Source of the DNA: Neolewinella aquimaris
GTDB lineage: Bacteria > Bacteroidota > Bacteroidia > Chitinophagales > Saprospiraceae
NCBI RefSeq assembly: GCF_014197245.1
Contig: NZ_JACIFF010000001.1
Span: 434,001 to 498,000 of the forward strand
Direction: 5' to 3'
DNA length: 64,000 nucleotides
Every line of letters begins with the position of its first letter. The stretch's first letter is position 1. Made by a program: the position numbers and the translations under genes. The notes below the pieces were generated by a model. That model was given only the letters and a program-made list of their open reading frames with translations. It did not search any database and was not told the DNA's origin. Below, one piece after another: positions 46,734-56,163 of the stretch.

Positions 46734-49058
46734 TTACCTCACCCTATACGACCGAATTAGTCGATTTCCGTACCCATCCACCAGGGTCAGTTGGTGCTCG
46801 CCGGGGGAGAGACTTGCGGAAAAGTGGTGGTACGTCCGGGTAGAAGTTTGGTACTCTCCGTCCAGGTGCCAGTAGACCACGGCGTCTGGATCGTGGTGAG
46901 CCACCTCAAAGTGCAGCGGTTGCAGTTCGCCCTCCCAGTTTTTGGTTTGGCTGAGGTTGCCGCTGCCGTCGGGATACACCACCTGCATCACCGGCTCGGA
47001 CGGACCGGATGATTCACACCCCGGCTGCCACGGGGGAAGGGTGCGGTATTCGGCATGCTTGCGGCGATAAAAATGCGCCTGCAGGGGAGGAAGCAGTAAG
47101 TAGGGTAGGGTAACTGCCTGTGGATCGCAGGAGAGGGTGGTGCGGTACGTTTGATCCATCGTTACGGTAACGGGCCGGTGACGCGGACAGATACCAGCAC
47201 GTTCCGCCCGCAGCGGCGCCCATACGGTTCGTTGCGGGCAATCGCGTCCCGACAAGTATCCCGTGATCCGGCAGACCGTTGTGGGCGCAAGGTCATCGTA
47301 GGGCCGTTCGAACCACCGGGGGGAAGCGGTATCGTAGCTTTCGAGTATCCTCAACACCCGAAAGAGCACGGGGGCGGCGGCCTTCACACCGACCAGGCCC
47401 GGCCGTCCTTCCCCGTCGGCGTTACCGGCCCACACAGTTACGGTATAGGCAGGAGTGCACCCTACCGCCCAGGCATCCCGAAGACCAAAGCTGGTGCCCG
47501 TCTTCCAGGCTACGGGGCGCTCGCTTTCAAATTGCTGGTAGGCACCGGTTTCGTCCGGTCGGTTGAGTTCCCGGAGGGCTTCGAGGACGCTGTAGGCCGC
47601 ACCGGCGCTCATTCCCCCGAAGGTCGTCGGAAGATTCTGCTGCCGGCGGGCATCGTAAAACCGCAGTTGCCGGGCCACTCCCAGGTACCAGGCGTGTATT
47701 TCTTCCATCGTGATCTCCGCTCCTCCCAGGATGAGGGACAACCCGTAGTGCCCCGGTTCCCGGGTCATCTGGGCAAAGCCAACAGTGCGAAGCGCGGTAT
47801 GGAAACGGGGTACCCCGAAATCCCGCAGCAGAAACACGAAGGGGATATTGAGCGACCGCGCGAGGGCTTCGTCGGCCGGCACCGCTCCGTCGAATTCGGG
47901 ATTAAAATTGGTCGGACGGAAGTTCTGGAAGGACATGGGTACGTCGGGAAGAAATTGAGTGGGAAGCAGTTCTCCGGCATCGAGTGCCAGACCGTACAGC
48001 AGTGGTTTAAGGACGCTGCCCGGGCTTCGCGGTGCGGTAATCAGGTCCACATCCGGTGCAAAGTCAGCCGCTAGTCCGGGTACATTGCCGTGGTAGGCTA
48101 TTACTTCTCCCGTCGACACGTCGCTAATTAGTACCGCCAAATTATGGATGCCGTTCGCCGATAATTGCCGGTGGGCGGATTGCACGATCGTACCCACCTG
48201 TTCCTGAAGGCTGGCAATAATTTGAGTCTGGATCCTTCCGCCCCCGCCGCCCTGCGCTTGCCGGAGTCGCTGGAGCAAGTGGGGGGCTAGGCGGGGCAGT
48301 GCAAGGGGGGCGTCCGGGATGGGTTCCAGCAGGGCAAGTTCGTAAGCCTCCCGGGTCAATTTTTGGTCGAGTAGCAAGGTCCGCAACAGCTCATTTCGTT
48401 TTTGGCGGAGTGCGTGGCGGTTCCTTCCCGGATGGATCAGTCCGGGACTGTTGGGGAGCACCGCGAGCGTGGCCGCTTCGGCCCAGGAAAGATCGGCGGG
48501 ACTCCGCCCGAAGTAGCGACGGCACGCGGCTTCCACGCCTACCACATTGCCACCAAATGGGGCGTTGTCCAACCAGAGGGACAAGATTTCCTCCTTGGAG
48601 TACACGGATTCCAGGCGCAGTGCGACCAGGCCCTCAATTACCTTCTGATAAAGTGACCGGTTGCGAATTCCCCTCACCATGCGTGCCACCTGCATGGTAA
48701 GAGTACTTCCTCCGCTCACTACGCTTCCGGCGCGAAGGTTGGCACGGGTAGCCCGGGCGATGGCTACCGGGTCAATTCCCAAATGCCGGTAAAACCGTCG
48801 ATCCTCGAAGCTTACGATGGCCGTGCGGAGCCGCCCGTCAACCGAATCCGCCGCCGGCATACGCCACTGCCCGTCGGCGGCAATGACTGCACTGAGCAGG
48901 CGACCGTCGCGATCGAGCAATTCACTGGCCAGGGGAGCCCGGAAAAGGGGGGAGGGCAGGCAGTTTATCCACCAGATCACCCCAACGGCGACAATCGCTG
49001 CAATTAGACCCTTCTTTGACCAACAAAAAGTAAGTAATCTGCCTTTAGTGAGCACAAT
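46734..49058 (-). CDS. pbpC: Penicillin-binding protein 1C
   Basis: A bifunctional peptidoglycan synthase of about 774 residues. Start taken at GTG 49058; an in-frame TTG at 49109 would add 17 residues. After a membrane anchor (GLIAAIVAVGVIWWI) comes the glycosyltransferase domain (FEDRRFYRHLGIDPVAIARA, SGGSTLTMQVARMVRGI, WAEAATLAVLPNSPG). The transpeptidase domain follows: catalytic Ser in APRSPGSVLKPLLY, and KTGTSFGLRDAWAVGCTP. The C-terminal PBP1C domain has TGYLSGRDCP and the tail TLVDGYGN. The usual genomic partner, an alpha-2-macroglobulin-like gene (yfhM), is not in this window. It is divergent from the radical SAM gene. Confidence 0.95.
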   Translation of the reverse strand: MVLTKGRLLTFCWSKKGLIAAIVAVGVIWWINCLPSPLFRAPLASELLDRDGRLLSAVIAADGQWRMPAADSVDGRLRTAIVSFEDRRFYRHLGIDPVAIARATRANLRAGSVVSGGSTLTMQVARMVRGIRNRSLYQKVIEGLVALRLESVYSKEEILSLWLDNAPFGGNVVGVEAACRRYFGRSPADLSWAEAATLAVLPNSPGLIHPGRNRHALRQKRNELLRTLLLDQKLTREAYELALLEPIPDAPLALPRLAPHLLQRLRQAQGGGGGRIQTQIIASLQEQVGTIVQSAHRQLSANGIHNLAVLISDVSTGEVIAYHGNVPGLAADFAPDVDLITAPRSPGSVLKPLLYGLALDAGELLPTQFLPDVPMSFQNFRPTNFNPEFDGAVPADEALARSLNIPFVFLLRDFGVPRFHTALRTVGFAQMTREPGHYGLSLILGGAEITMEEIHAWYLGVARQLRFYDARRQQNLPTTFGGMSAGAAYSVLEALRELNRPDETGAYQQFESERPVAWKTGTSFGLRDAWAVGCTPAYTVTVWAGNADGEGRPGLVGVKAAAPVLFRVLRILESYDTASPRWFERPYDDLAPTTVCRITGYLSGRDCPQRTVWAPLRAERAGICPRHRPVTVTMDQTYRTTLSCDPQAVTLPYLLLPPLQAHFYRRKHAEYRTLPPWQPGCESSGPSEPVMQVVYPDGSGNLSQTKNWEGELQPLHFEVAHHDPDAVVYWHLDGEYQTSTRTYHHFSASLSPGEHQLTLVDGYGNRLIRSYRVR

Positions 49059-49116
49059 TTGTTGTACTTTGTAGGGTTGTACAAATGAGCGGCTCGCCGT
49101 TCCAGTCAAAGCTTAT

Positions 49117-50376
49117 ATGAACGAGAGAGTAGCCGAAAAACTTACCATTTTAGCCGATGCGGCCAAGTACGATGTTTCGTGCAGCAGCAGCGGCAGCAAA
49201 CGTAAAAATACGGTAGACGGGCTCGGTAACGCCACGGGGATGGGCATCTGCCATACCTACACTCAGGATGGGCGCTGCGTGTCCCTGCTGAAGATCCTAC
49301 TGACCAACCACTGCATCTTCGATTGCGCCTACTGTGTAAGTCGGCGCAGCAACGACGTCAAGCGGGCCGCCTTTACGGTAGATGAAGTGGTGGACCTGAC
49401 CCTTAACTTCTACCGACGCAACTACATTGAGGGGTTATTCCTTTCCTCCGGTATTTTCAAGAGTGCCGATTATACGATGGAACGCCTCGTCCGGATTGCG
49501 AAAAACCTGCGTACGGAGCACAAGTTTAACGGGTACATCCACCTGAAGGCCATCCCGGGAGCCAGCGACGAGCTCATCCACGAAGCCGGCCTCTACGCCG
49601 ATCGACTGAGCGTTAACCTGGAGATGCCCAGCGAGAAAAGCCTGCGCAAGGTCGCACCGGAGAAGAACTACGCCGAGGTATATCAGCCGATGAATTTCCT
49701 TAAGGAGTCGATCACCGGGTACCGGGAGGAGAAAAAGGCGCTGATGAAAACGCCGAATTTCGCGCCCGCCGGGCAGTCTACCCAGATGGTCATCGGCGCG
49801 AGCCCGGAGTCGGATAAGGACATTCTTTCCCTCGCCGCTACCCTGTACCAAGATCAGCAACTAAAGCGGGTGTACTACAGCGGATACGTACCCATCAGCG
49901 ACGACAGCCGGTTGCCTACCCTTGCCGCACCTCCCCTGCGCCGGGAAAACCGCTTGTACCAGGCCGACTGGCTGATGCGCTTCTACGGCTTCCGCGCTGA
50001 TGAGATTGTCGACGAGGGGCAACCTAACCTGGATCCCGATATCGATCCGAAGTTGGCGTATGCCCTCCGCCATCCGGAACTTTTTCCCGTGGACGTTAAC
50101 CGCGCTCCCTACGAGATGGTCCTGCGGATTCCGGGCATCGGCATCAAGTCGGCCCGCAAAATCATTGATGCCCGTAGGTTCCGGCCCCTGCGCCGTGAGC
50201 ACCTGCGCAGGATCGGGGTGGTCTGGAAGCGCGCTCAGTATTTCCTGATTTGCGCCGACAAGGATTTCCGCCAGCTGGGATTCGATCCCCTGGCCATCCG
50301 GCAACAGGTTACCCATAGTGCAACCAAAACCGGACGGCACGCCGTGGACACCGGTCAGCTTGTCTTGTTCGGATAG
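49117..50376 (+). CDS. Radical SAM protein of the putative DNA modification/repair family
   Basis: A 419-residue protein. Its N-terminal block (KYDVSCSSSGSKR, GMGICHTYTQDGRCVSLLKI) is diagnostic of the family annotated as putative DNA modification/repair radical SAM protein (TIGR03916). The cluster motif is CIFDCAYCVSRRS. Other landmarks are FRRNYIEGLFLSSGIF-like NYIEGLFLSSGIFKSADYT, GYIHLKAIPGA, LSVNLEMPSEKSL and FAPAGQSTQMVIGA. The C-terminus carries a helix-hairpin-helix (RIPGIGIKSARKIIDARRF), supporting DNA binding. Family members normally sit beside a DUF4130 uracil-DNA-glycosylase-like partner, but here both neighbours are unrelated. A TActTTG box lies about 25 bp before the start. Confidence 0.92.
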   Translation: MNERVAEKLTILADAAKYDVSCSSSGSKRKNTVDGLGNATGMGICHTYTQDGRCVSLLKILLTNHCIFDCAYCVSRRSNDVKRAAFTVDEVVDLTLNFYRRNYIEGLFLSSGIFKSADYTMERLVRIAKNLRTEHKFNGYIHLKAIPGASDELIHEAGLYADRLSVNLEMPSEKSLRKVAPEKNYAEVYQPMNFLKESITGYREEKKALMKTPNFAPAGQSTQMVIGASPESDKDILSLAATLYQDQQLKRVYYSGYVPISDDSRLPTLAAPPLRRENRLYQADWLMRFYGFRADEIVDEGQPNLDPDIDPKLAYALRHPELFPVDVNRAPYEMVLRIPGIGIKSARKIIDARRFRPLRREHLRRIGVVWKRAQYFLICADKDFRQLGFDPLAIRQQVTHSATKTGRHAVDTGQLVLFG

Positions 50377-50401
50377 CAGTTTCACCGACAGCATTAAATA
50401 G

Positions 50402-50437
50402 AAAAGCCCCGCTGAAGTGCATTCAGCGGGGCTTTGT
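50402..50437. terminator. Strong hairpin terminator between convergent genes
   Basis: AAGCCCCGCTGAA (50404-50416) pairs perfectly with TTCAGCGGGGCTT (50422-50434) around a 5-nt loop. An A-run precedes and a T-run follows, so it can work on both strands for the radical SAM and TPR genes. Confidence 0.9.
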
Positions 50438-50464
50438 CGTGCCTGGAGTAAGGCGAAGGGGGGA

Positions 50465-51796
50465 TTACATTCCCTGTTCTGCGAAGTAAGACTTCTCGAT
50501 CTTCTGTCCGTTCTGGACCTGCTCGATGCGGGTCTTCATTTCGTCAGAAGCCTCGTAGTTGTCGCGGCGGGCGAAGATCTCCTTCAGCGCGATCAGGGTA
50601 TTGAGGTTGTTGGGGTCGGTCTTTTCCGCCTTCTGGAAGTAGGGGAATGCGATATCGAATTCGGCGTTGATCTCCTTTTCGAGTGCTTCGTACTTGGCCT
50701 GGCCTTCTTTGCTAAAGTCGTTACCGAGCTCCACCAACTGGGTGGTCATGTTCGCGGCACGGTTGAAGTAAAGAGCGCCGAGGCTGTAGATCAGGGAAGC
50801 ATTCTCACCATCGATTTGCAATCCGGCCTCGTAGTTCTTCTTGGCCTCCTCGAAGTAGGTTTTTGCCTTCTCGGGGTCTTCATCGCGGGTAGACTGGTAG
50901 AGCTGGTCGTACACCGATCCGAGGGTAGCGTAGAGGCTAACATTTTCGGGCTCGGCCGAGATAGCTTCCTCGAGCTTGGAGGTCAGCACGTCCAGTTTGT
51001 TTTGGGCCAGGTAGTAGTTGATCTCGGTGAAGAGCAGCTGGGTTTCGTCGGGAAACTTCTCGCGGCCTTCCTGGAGGTACTTGCCGGCGGTTTCCATGTC
51101 GTCCTTACCGCTGTAGACCTTGTAGAGGCCGTCGTAGAGTCCTACGTCGCTGTAACCGGAATCGTAGAGGGCAACGAACAGGGGCTCGGCGGAGTCGTAG
51201 TCTTCGTTGAGTACGGCGGAGAGGGCGGCATAGTACCGCTCGTCGTTCAGTTTGGCTTCGTCTTCGGCGAAAGCACTGGTACCGCCGTTGTCCATCAGGA
51301 ACTTGTGGACCTCCACGCTGGTGTTAAAGGCTTCGAAGCTGTTGTCGTAGGACTTGTCCTGGATGGCGTAGATGCCTTCGTTGGAGATGTTGCCCTGCAG
51401 GGCTTCCAGTCCCTTGAGGGCAGCTTTCTGACCGGACTTTTTGTCGGCAAGATTGTAGGCCTTCATGTAGAACTTGGCGGCCTGGGAAGCGGCACGGCCT
51501 ACGATCGGAGCGATCGGCTCGTTGTTGGCCAGGGTGCGGTCGGTGACGTACTGGGTGATGGCCGCGGCGTAGATGTCGGCGGCTTCGAGGTATGATTTGT
51601 AGTCGCTCTGAACGGTAGGATCCTCCAGGGCGACCTGAATGGCGTCGACGGCTTCCTGGAGCTTTACGACGTCCTTGCTGGTAGTGAAGTTGTCGTAAGC
51701 CTTAGAAGCTTCTTTCAGCTTGTCTTCGCCGCTCTGTGCGAAAGCTGCGGAGATAGCGAAGAGCGCGATGACGGCGCTAAGCATAAAATTACGCAT
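50465..51796 (-). CDS. Exported TPR-repeat protein
   Basis: A 443-residue secreted protein with a Sec signal (MRNFMLSAVIALFAISAAFA, cut before QSGEDK). Start ATG 51796 is chosen because it opens the signal. The mature part is helical with TPR-like repeats, for example YKSYLEAADIYAAAITQYVT, SQAAKFYMKAYNLADKKSGQ, YDSAEPLFVALYDSGYSDVG, DDMETAGKYLQEGREKFPDE and AKTYFEEAKKNYEAGLQIDG. It is acidic overall. No enzymatic motif is seen. Paralogous TPR proteins in Bacteroidota act in envelope assembly or as scaffolds, but no specific partner is indicated. It lies between a strong terminator and gyrA, and probably forms its own transcription unit. Confidence 0.85.
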   Translation of the reverse strand: MRNFMLSAVIALFAISAAFAQSGEDKLKEASKAYDNFTTSKDVVKLQEAVDAIQVALEDPTVQSDYKSYLEAADIYAAAITQYVTDRTLANNEPIAPIVGRAASQAAKFYMKAYNLADKKSGQKAALKGLEALQGNISNEGIYAIQDKSYDNSFEAFNTSVEVHKFLMDNGGTSAFAEDEAKLNDERYYAALSAVLNEDYDSAEPLFVALYDSGYSDVGLYDGLYKVYSGKDDMETAGKYLQEGREKFPDETQLLFTEINYYLAQNKLDVLTSKLEEAISAEPENVSLYATLGSVYDQLYQSTRDEDPEKAKTYFEEAKKNYEAGLQIDGENASLIYSLGALYFNRAANMTTQLVELGNDFSKEGQAKYEALEKEINAEFDIAFPYFQKAEKTDPNNLNTLIALKEIFARRDNYEASDEMKTRIEQVQNGQKIEKSYFAEQGM

Positions 51797-51986
51797 GGCA
51801 ATAGTGGTTGGTTTCTGAATAATATGTGTGCCTCCGAAAGTCAGTTGATTTGTGTGGAGGGTACTTGCAAAACGTGCATAGGGGCGCAAGTATCGTTAAC
51901 GCCTTCCTAAAGTTACGGCAACAACCATTCTCTAATGGTGTTCGTCGTGCGATATAATCGGCTGACCCGTTGAGAATAGCCGGTGG

Positions 51987-54551
51987 CTACTCTTCCTCGG
52001 CAACGATGCTTTCTTCGTCGATACTCACCACGGCCACGTCGGCAATGGCGTCGTCGGCTTCCAGTTTGATGAGGCGTACCCCCTGAGTGGACCGACCCAT
52101 AACGCGCAGGGCTTCCATGGAGGTCCGGATCAGAATGCCGGAGCGGTTCGTGATCATCAGGTCGTCGTCGTCGCTGACCGCCTTAATGGTCACCAGTTCC
52201 CCGGTTTTCTTGGTAATCTTCATCGTCGATACGCCCTTACCGCCACGGTTGGTGATGCGGTATTCGGACCATTCGGAGCGCTTGCCCATTCCCTTCTCAC
52301 TGACGACCAGGATGGATTTGTCGGCATCGAGGTCGTGGTCGATGGTGACCATTCCGACTACCGCGTCCTCCGCACCGTTGAGCGTAATGCCCCGGACACC
52401 GGCGGCATTGCGACCCATGTTGCGCACCTTCTCCTCTTCAAAGTGAATGGCCTGCCCCTTGCGGGTAGCCAGGAAAACGTGGCTGTTGCCGGTGGTAAGG
52501 CGCGCTTCGAGCAGCTCGTCGCCTTCGTTGATGGTGATGGCGTTGACCCCGTTGGTGCGGGGACGGCTGTATTCCTCCAGGCTGGTCTTCTTGACCTGTC
52601 CCTTCCGGGTGGCAAAGATGACGGAGTGCTGGGCGAGAAATTCCGCGTCGGTCAGGTCGGCTACGCTGATGTACGCCCGCACGTTGTCCTCCTTGGGCAT
52701 CGCGAGAATGTTCTGCAGTACCCGTCCGCCGCTGTTCTTGCCCGCCTCCGGTATTTCGTAGATGCGCAACCAGTAGCACCTGCCCTGTTCGGTAAAGAGC
52801 AGGAGGTAGTTGTGGTTGCTCGCGATGAAGATGTGCTCGATGAAGTCGGCATCGCGGGTCTTGGATCCCCGGCTGCCGCGGCCACCGCGACTCTGGGCCC
52901 GGTACTCCGATACCAGCGTACGCTTGATGTACCCGAGATGGGAGATGGTCACTACGACGTCCTCATCGGCGATCATGTCCGTAATGGAAATGTCGGAGGT
53001 ATCCAGGCTGATTTCGGACCGCCGCTCGTCGCCGAAGCGGGCGCGCACGTCCTGCAGTTCTTCCTTGATGATGTCCCGCTGAAGTTCCTCGCTTTCGAGA
53101 ATCTCCCGCAGTCGGTCGATCAGGGCACGAATCTCCGCGTACTCGTCGCGGATCTTGTCGATCTCGAGTCCCGTCAGTTTTTGCAGGCGCATGTCGAGGA
53201 TGGCCCGGGCCTGCTCCTCGCTCATAACGTTCCCGTCGGCAACCACCAGTTCGTCGGTCTGCACTTCGCGAACCAGTTCGCCAAATTTATTCCAGAACGC
53301 GGCCTTGTCTTCGATGAAGTCGCCCGCCATCAGCCCGTTCTTGGCGTCTTCCGGATTGGCACTGGCGCGAATGAGCCGGATCACCTCGTCGAGGTAGTCC
53401 AGCGAAATCAGCAGCCCGATCAGAATGTGGGCGCGGGCCAGGGCCTTATTCAATTCGAAACGCGTGCGGCGCTGAATCACTTCCAGGCGGAAGGCTACGA
53501 ACTCCTCGATCAGGTCCTGGAGGTTCAGCGTCATGGGGCGGCCGCCGACCAGCGCCACGTTGTTCACGCCGTAGCTCGACTGCAGGGGGGTATACTTGTA
53601 CAGGTAGCTCAGCACGATCGAAGCCATGGCGTCGCGCTTGACCTCAATGACGATGCGCAGACCGTCCCGGTCGGACTCATCCCGTACCGCGCTTACTCCC
53701 GTGATCTTGCCGTCGTTGACCAGCTCGGCGATCTTGGCGACCAGGGTAGCCTTGTTGACCTGATAGGGGATCTCGCTGATGATGATCGTTTCGCGGTCGT
53801 TGCTGTCGACCTTGATGTCGGCCCGGCCCCGTACCACCACCCGGCCGCGGCCGGTGCGGAAAGCCTCCCGTACGCCGTCCATGCCGTAGATGATGCCGCC
53901 GGTGGGGAAGTCCGGTGCCTTGACGAACTCCATAAGCTCGTCGATGGTGATGTCCGGATTATCGATCATGGCGATGATGCCGTCCACCACCTCATTGAGG
54001 TTGTGGGGTAGCATGTTCGTTGCCATACCGACCGCGATTCCGGATGCTCCATTGACGAGCAGGTTGGGAATGCGGGTGGGCATTACCGTGGGTTCCTTCA
54101 GCGTATCGTCGAAGTTGAGCTGGTAGTCAACCGTGTCTTTGTCCAGGTCCCCGAGAATGCTATCGGAGATGCGCTGCAGGCGGGCTTCCGTGTAGCGCAT
54201 GGCCGCCGGGCTGTCGCCGTCCATCGATCCGAAGTTTCCTTGTCCGTCCACGAGGGGGTAGCGCAGCGACCAATCCTGGGCCATACGCACCATCGTGTCG
54301 TACACCGACGAATCGCCGTGGGGGTGGTACTTACCGAGTACTTCGCCGACGATACGGGCTGATTTCTTGTGGGAACCCCGGTAGCTCAGTCCGAGCTCCG
54401 ACATGCCGAAGAGGACGCGACGGTGGACCGGTTTGAGGCCGTCCCGCACATCGGGCAGGGCCCGGCTTACGATGACCGACATCGAATAATCGATGTACGC
54501 CGATTTCATCTGGTCTTCAATATTGACCGGAATGATTCTTTGATTTGGCAT
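51987..54551 (-). CDS. gyrA: DNA gyrase subunit A
   Basis: An 854-residue type IIA topoisomerase subunit that breaks and rejoins DNA to add negative supercoils with GyrB. The N-terminal domain starts [20 protein letters not shown], with the quinolone-region segment [19 protein letters not shown] (Ser and Asp of the classical resistance positions retained) and the active-site Tyr in [13 protein letters not shown]. The C-terminal beta-pinwheel contains a GyrA-box-like [12 protein letters not shown], which favours gyrase over topoisomerase IV ParC, and several repeats such as [13 protein letters not shown] and [13 protein letters not shown]. The C-terminal tail is acidic. The start is ATG 54551 ([12 protein letters not shown]). 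A GC-rich structured leader lies directly upstream. Confidence 0.96.
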   Translation of the reverse strand: MPNQRIIPVNIEDQMKSAYIDYSMSVIVSRALPDVRDGLKPVHRRVLFGMSELGLSYRGSHKKSARIVGEVLGKYHPHGDSSVYDTMVRMAQDWSLRYPLVDGQGNFGSMDGDSPAAMRYTEARLQRISDSILGDLDKDTVDYQLNFDDTLKEPTVMPTRIPNLLVNGASGIAVGMATNMLPHNLNEVVDGIIAMIDNPDITIDELMEFVKAPDFPTGGIIYGMDGVREAFRTGRGRVVVRGRADIKVDSNDRETIIISEIPYQVNKATLVAKIAELVNDGKITGVSAVRDESDRDGLRIVIEVKRDAMASIVLSYLYKYTPLQSSYGVNNVALVGGRPMTLNLQDLIEEFVAFRLEVIQRRTRFELNKALARAHILIGLLISLDYLDEVIRLIRASANPEDAKNGLMAGDFIEDKAAFWNKFGELVREVQTDELVVADGNVMSEEQARAILDMRLQKLTGLEIDKIRDEYAEIRALIDRLREILESEELQRDIIKEELQDVRARFGDERRSEISLDTSDISITDMIADEDVVVTISHLGYIKRTLVSEYRAQSRGGRGSRGSKTRDADFIEHIFIASNHNYLLLFTEQGRCYWLRIYEIPEAGKNSGGRVLQNILAMPKEDNVRAYISVADLTDAEFLAQHSVIFATRKGQVKKTSLEEYSRPRTNGVNAITINEGDELLEARLTTGNSHVFLATRKGQAIHFEEEKVRNMGRNAAGVRGITLNGAEDAVVGMVTIDHDLDADKSILVVSEKGMGKRSEWSEYRITNRGGKGVSTMKITKKTGELVTIKAVSDDDDLMITNRSGILIRTSMEALRVMGRSTQGVRLIKLEADDAIADVAVVSIDEESIVAEEE

Positions 54552-54572
54552 TGAAAATGGTTGTTTTAGCTT

Positions 54573-54654
54573 CGCCGCGGGCCGCGGCGCGGGGCAAGCC
54601 CGCGGACACCTTGTTAGTCAAGTATTTCCGCGGTCTGTCCCGCCCGCGAAGGTA
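54573..54654 (-). promoter_or_regulatory. Structured leader and -7 box of gyrA
   Basis: A TACCTTCG box (minus strand, 54654-54647), near the -7 consensus, precedes a leader of about 90 nt. The leader carries two overlapping GC-rich inverted repeats: CGCCGCGG-G-CCGCGGCG (54573-54589) and CGCGGG/CCCGCG (54588-54604), just before ATG 54551. The overlap suggests alternative folds. Confidence 0.4.
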
Positions 54655-54715
54655 CAAAAATCGTGCCTCAAAACCTACCTCAACCAAAGCTAATTTGACC
54701 CGTTAACTAGGTCAT

Positions 54716-55453
54716 ATGAAAAGCAAGGAAAAGGTGGTCAAACCCTACGGACGGGCGGAGTCCAAGAAAGAAGAAGTGGGGCGGATGTTCGATTCGATCG
54801 CACCGACCTACGACCTGCTCAACCGGGGCACCTCCCTGGGCATCGACACCCTGTGGCGGCGCAAGCTGATCGCCGAGCTCGACCCCACGCTTCACCACAA
54901 GATCCTCGACGTAGCCACCGGCACGGCCGACGTGGCCATCCAGACCGTAAAGCGCACGGGCGCCGAGCACGTCACCGGCCTCGACCTCAGCGAGGGGATG
55001 CTGGAGATCGGCCGCCGAAAGGTGACAAAATTGCAGCTCGACGGACGGATCACGCTACTCCAGGGCGACAGCGAGGAGTTGCCATTTGCCGACAATTCCT
55101 TCGATGCCGTAACGGTGGCCTTCGGGGTAAGGAACTTCGAGAACCTGGAGCGGGGACTCGCGGAGATGCGGCGGGTGCTGCGTCCCGGCGGAAAACTCGT
55201 CGTTCTGGAATTCAGCCGAATCCGGTTTGCGCCCCTGCGCTGGGCGTTTAATTTCTACTTTGGCAAAATTATGCCGCTGATCGGCCGTTTACAGAGCAAT
55301 GACCCCCGCGCCTATGCGTACCTCTTCGAGAGCGTGCAGGTTTTTCCCAGCGGCAGACACTTTACAGCGATCCTTGACCGGGTCGGCTACAACGACACTA
55401 AATGCAAACCACTCACCTTTGGCGTGGCCTCGATTTATACCGCCAACGGGTAG
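54716..55453 (+). CDS. ubiE: Demethylmenaquinone methyltransferase
   Basis: A 245-residue SAM methyltransferase making menaquinone from demethylmenaquinone. Start ATG 54716. Landmarks: RMFDSIAPTYDLLNRGTSLG, WRRKLIAELDP, ILDVATGTADVAIQ (SAM motif), VTGLDLSEGMLEIGRRK, DSEELPFADNSFDAVTVAFG, VRNFENLERGLAEMRRVLRP and YAYLFESVQVFPSG. It belongs to the UbiE/MenG group; in Bacteroidota menaquinone is the respiratory quinone. The 3' end overlaps porT by 52 bp, a gene pairing conserved in the phylum. It is divergent from gyrA. Confidence 0.95.
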   Translation: MKSKEKVVKPYGRAESKKEEVGRMFDSIAPTYDLLNRGTSLGIDTLWRRKLIAELDPTLHHKILDVATGTADVAIQTVKRTGAEHVTGLDLSEGMLEIGRRKVTKLQLDGRITLLQGDSEELPFADNSFDAVTVAFGVRNFENLERGLAEMRRVLRPGGKLVVLEFSRIRFAPLRWAFNFYFGKIMPLIGRLQSNDPRAYAYLFESVQVFPSGRHFTAILDRVGYNDTKCKPLTFGVASIYTANG

Positions 55454-56148
55454 TTCTTACCCTGCTCTTTACGGTAGGACTCTGCTCCTGCGCCCGCGCC
55501 CAATTCGTGGGAGGGAAGAACCAGAATTTCTTCGACTTCCAGGCGAAGCCCTACTATTTCGGAATTACGCTGGGCTACAACTCTAGTCGCTATACCCCCT
55601 TTCGCAGCAAGGACTTCATTTTTGCCGATAGCATCGTGGGGGTAACGAGCCTCAGCGGCCCCGGTTTTAACCTGAACCTGATCGGCAACCTCAAACTGGG
55701 CAAGTACTTCGACTTTCGGTTCACGCCGGGATTCAGCTTTGCCGAACGCACCCTCAATTACACCCAGAGCTCGGTGCGCCGCGCCGAGAGCCAGGAAAAG
55801 GTAGAGTCGGTCTTCGTCGAGATGCCCTTTTACTTCCGCTATAAATCGGCACCCTACCGCGATAAGCGACTGTTCCTGATCGCCGGCATGAAGTACAGTT
55901 TTGATGTAGCCAGCGAAAGTCGTACACGGCAGGCCGAGGAATTGGTGCGCATCAGTCCCCACGATTTCAGCGTCGAGTACGGGGCCGGCATCCAAATTTT
56001 CTTTCCCTACTTCATCCTGTCGCCGGAATTCAAGATTAGCCACGGCATCGGCAACACGCTGCTGTTTAATCCCACGCTGCCCGAAAGCAGGGTGCTGGAA
56101 AAAGTAACCAGCCGCACCTTCACCCTCTCATTTCATATAGAGGGATAA
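55402..56148 (+). CDS. porT: Type IX secretion protein PorT
   Basis: A 248-residue predicted outer-membrane beta-barrel protein. The N-terminus has a signal peptide after a short basic stretch (VVLTLLFTVGLCSCARA). The body alternates beta strands: KPYYFGITLGYNSSRYTPF, FIFADSIVGVTSLSGPGFNL, GKYFDFRFTPGFSFAERTLN, VFVEMPFYFRYKSAPYRDKR, SVEYGAGIQIFFPYFILSPE and a terminal strand FTLSFHIEG. PorT is needed for gingipain export in Porphyromonas and belongs to the T9SS core set. Its start lies inside the ubiE 3' end, the usual Bacteroidota arrangement, so translation is probably coupled. Confidence 0.9.
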   Translation: MQTTHLWRGLDLYRQRVVLTLLFTVGLCSCARAQFVGGKNQNFFDFQAKPYYFGITLGYNSSRYTPFRSKDFIFADSIVGVTSLSGPGFNLNLIGNLKLGKYFDFRFTPGFSFAERTLNYTQSSVRRAESQEKVESVFVEMPFYFRYKSAPYRDKRLFLIAGMKYSFDVASESRTRQAEELVRISPHDFSVEYGAGIQIFFPYFILSPEFKISHGIGNTLLFNPTLPESRVLEKVTSRTFTLSFHIEG

Positions 56149-56163
56149 GCTTTAGCGGCTCGT

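Noticed and set aside
52335-54011. A 558-residue open frame opposite gyrA
   Set aside because: Antisense shadow of a conserved gene with no recognisable domain.
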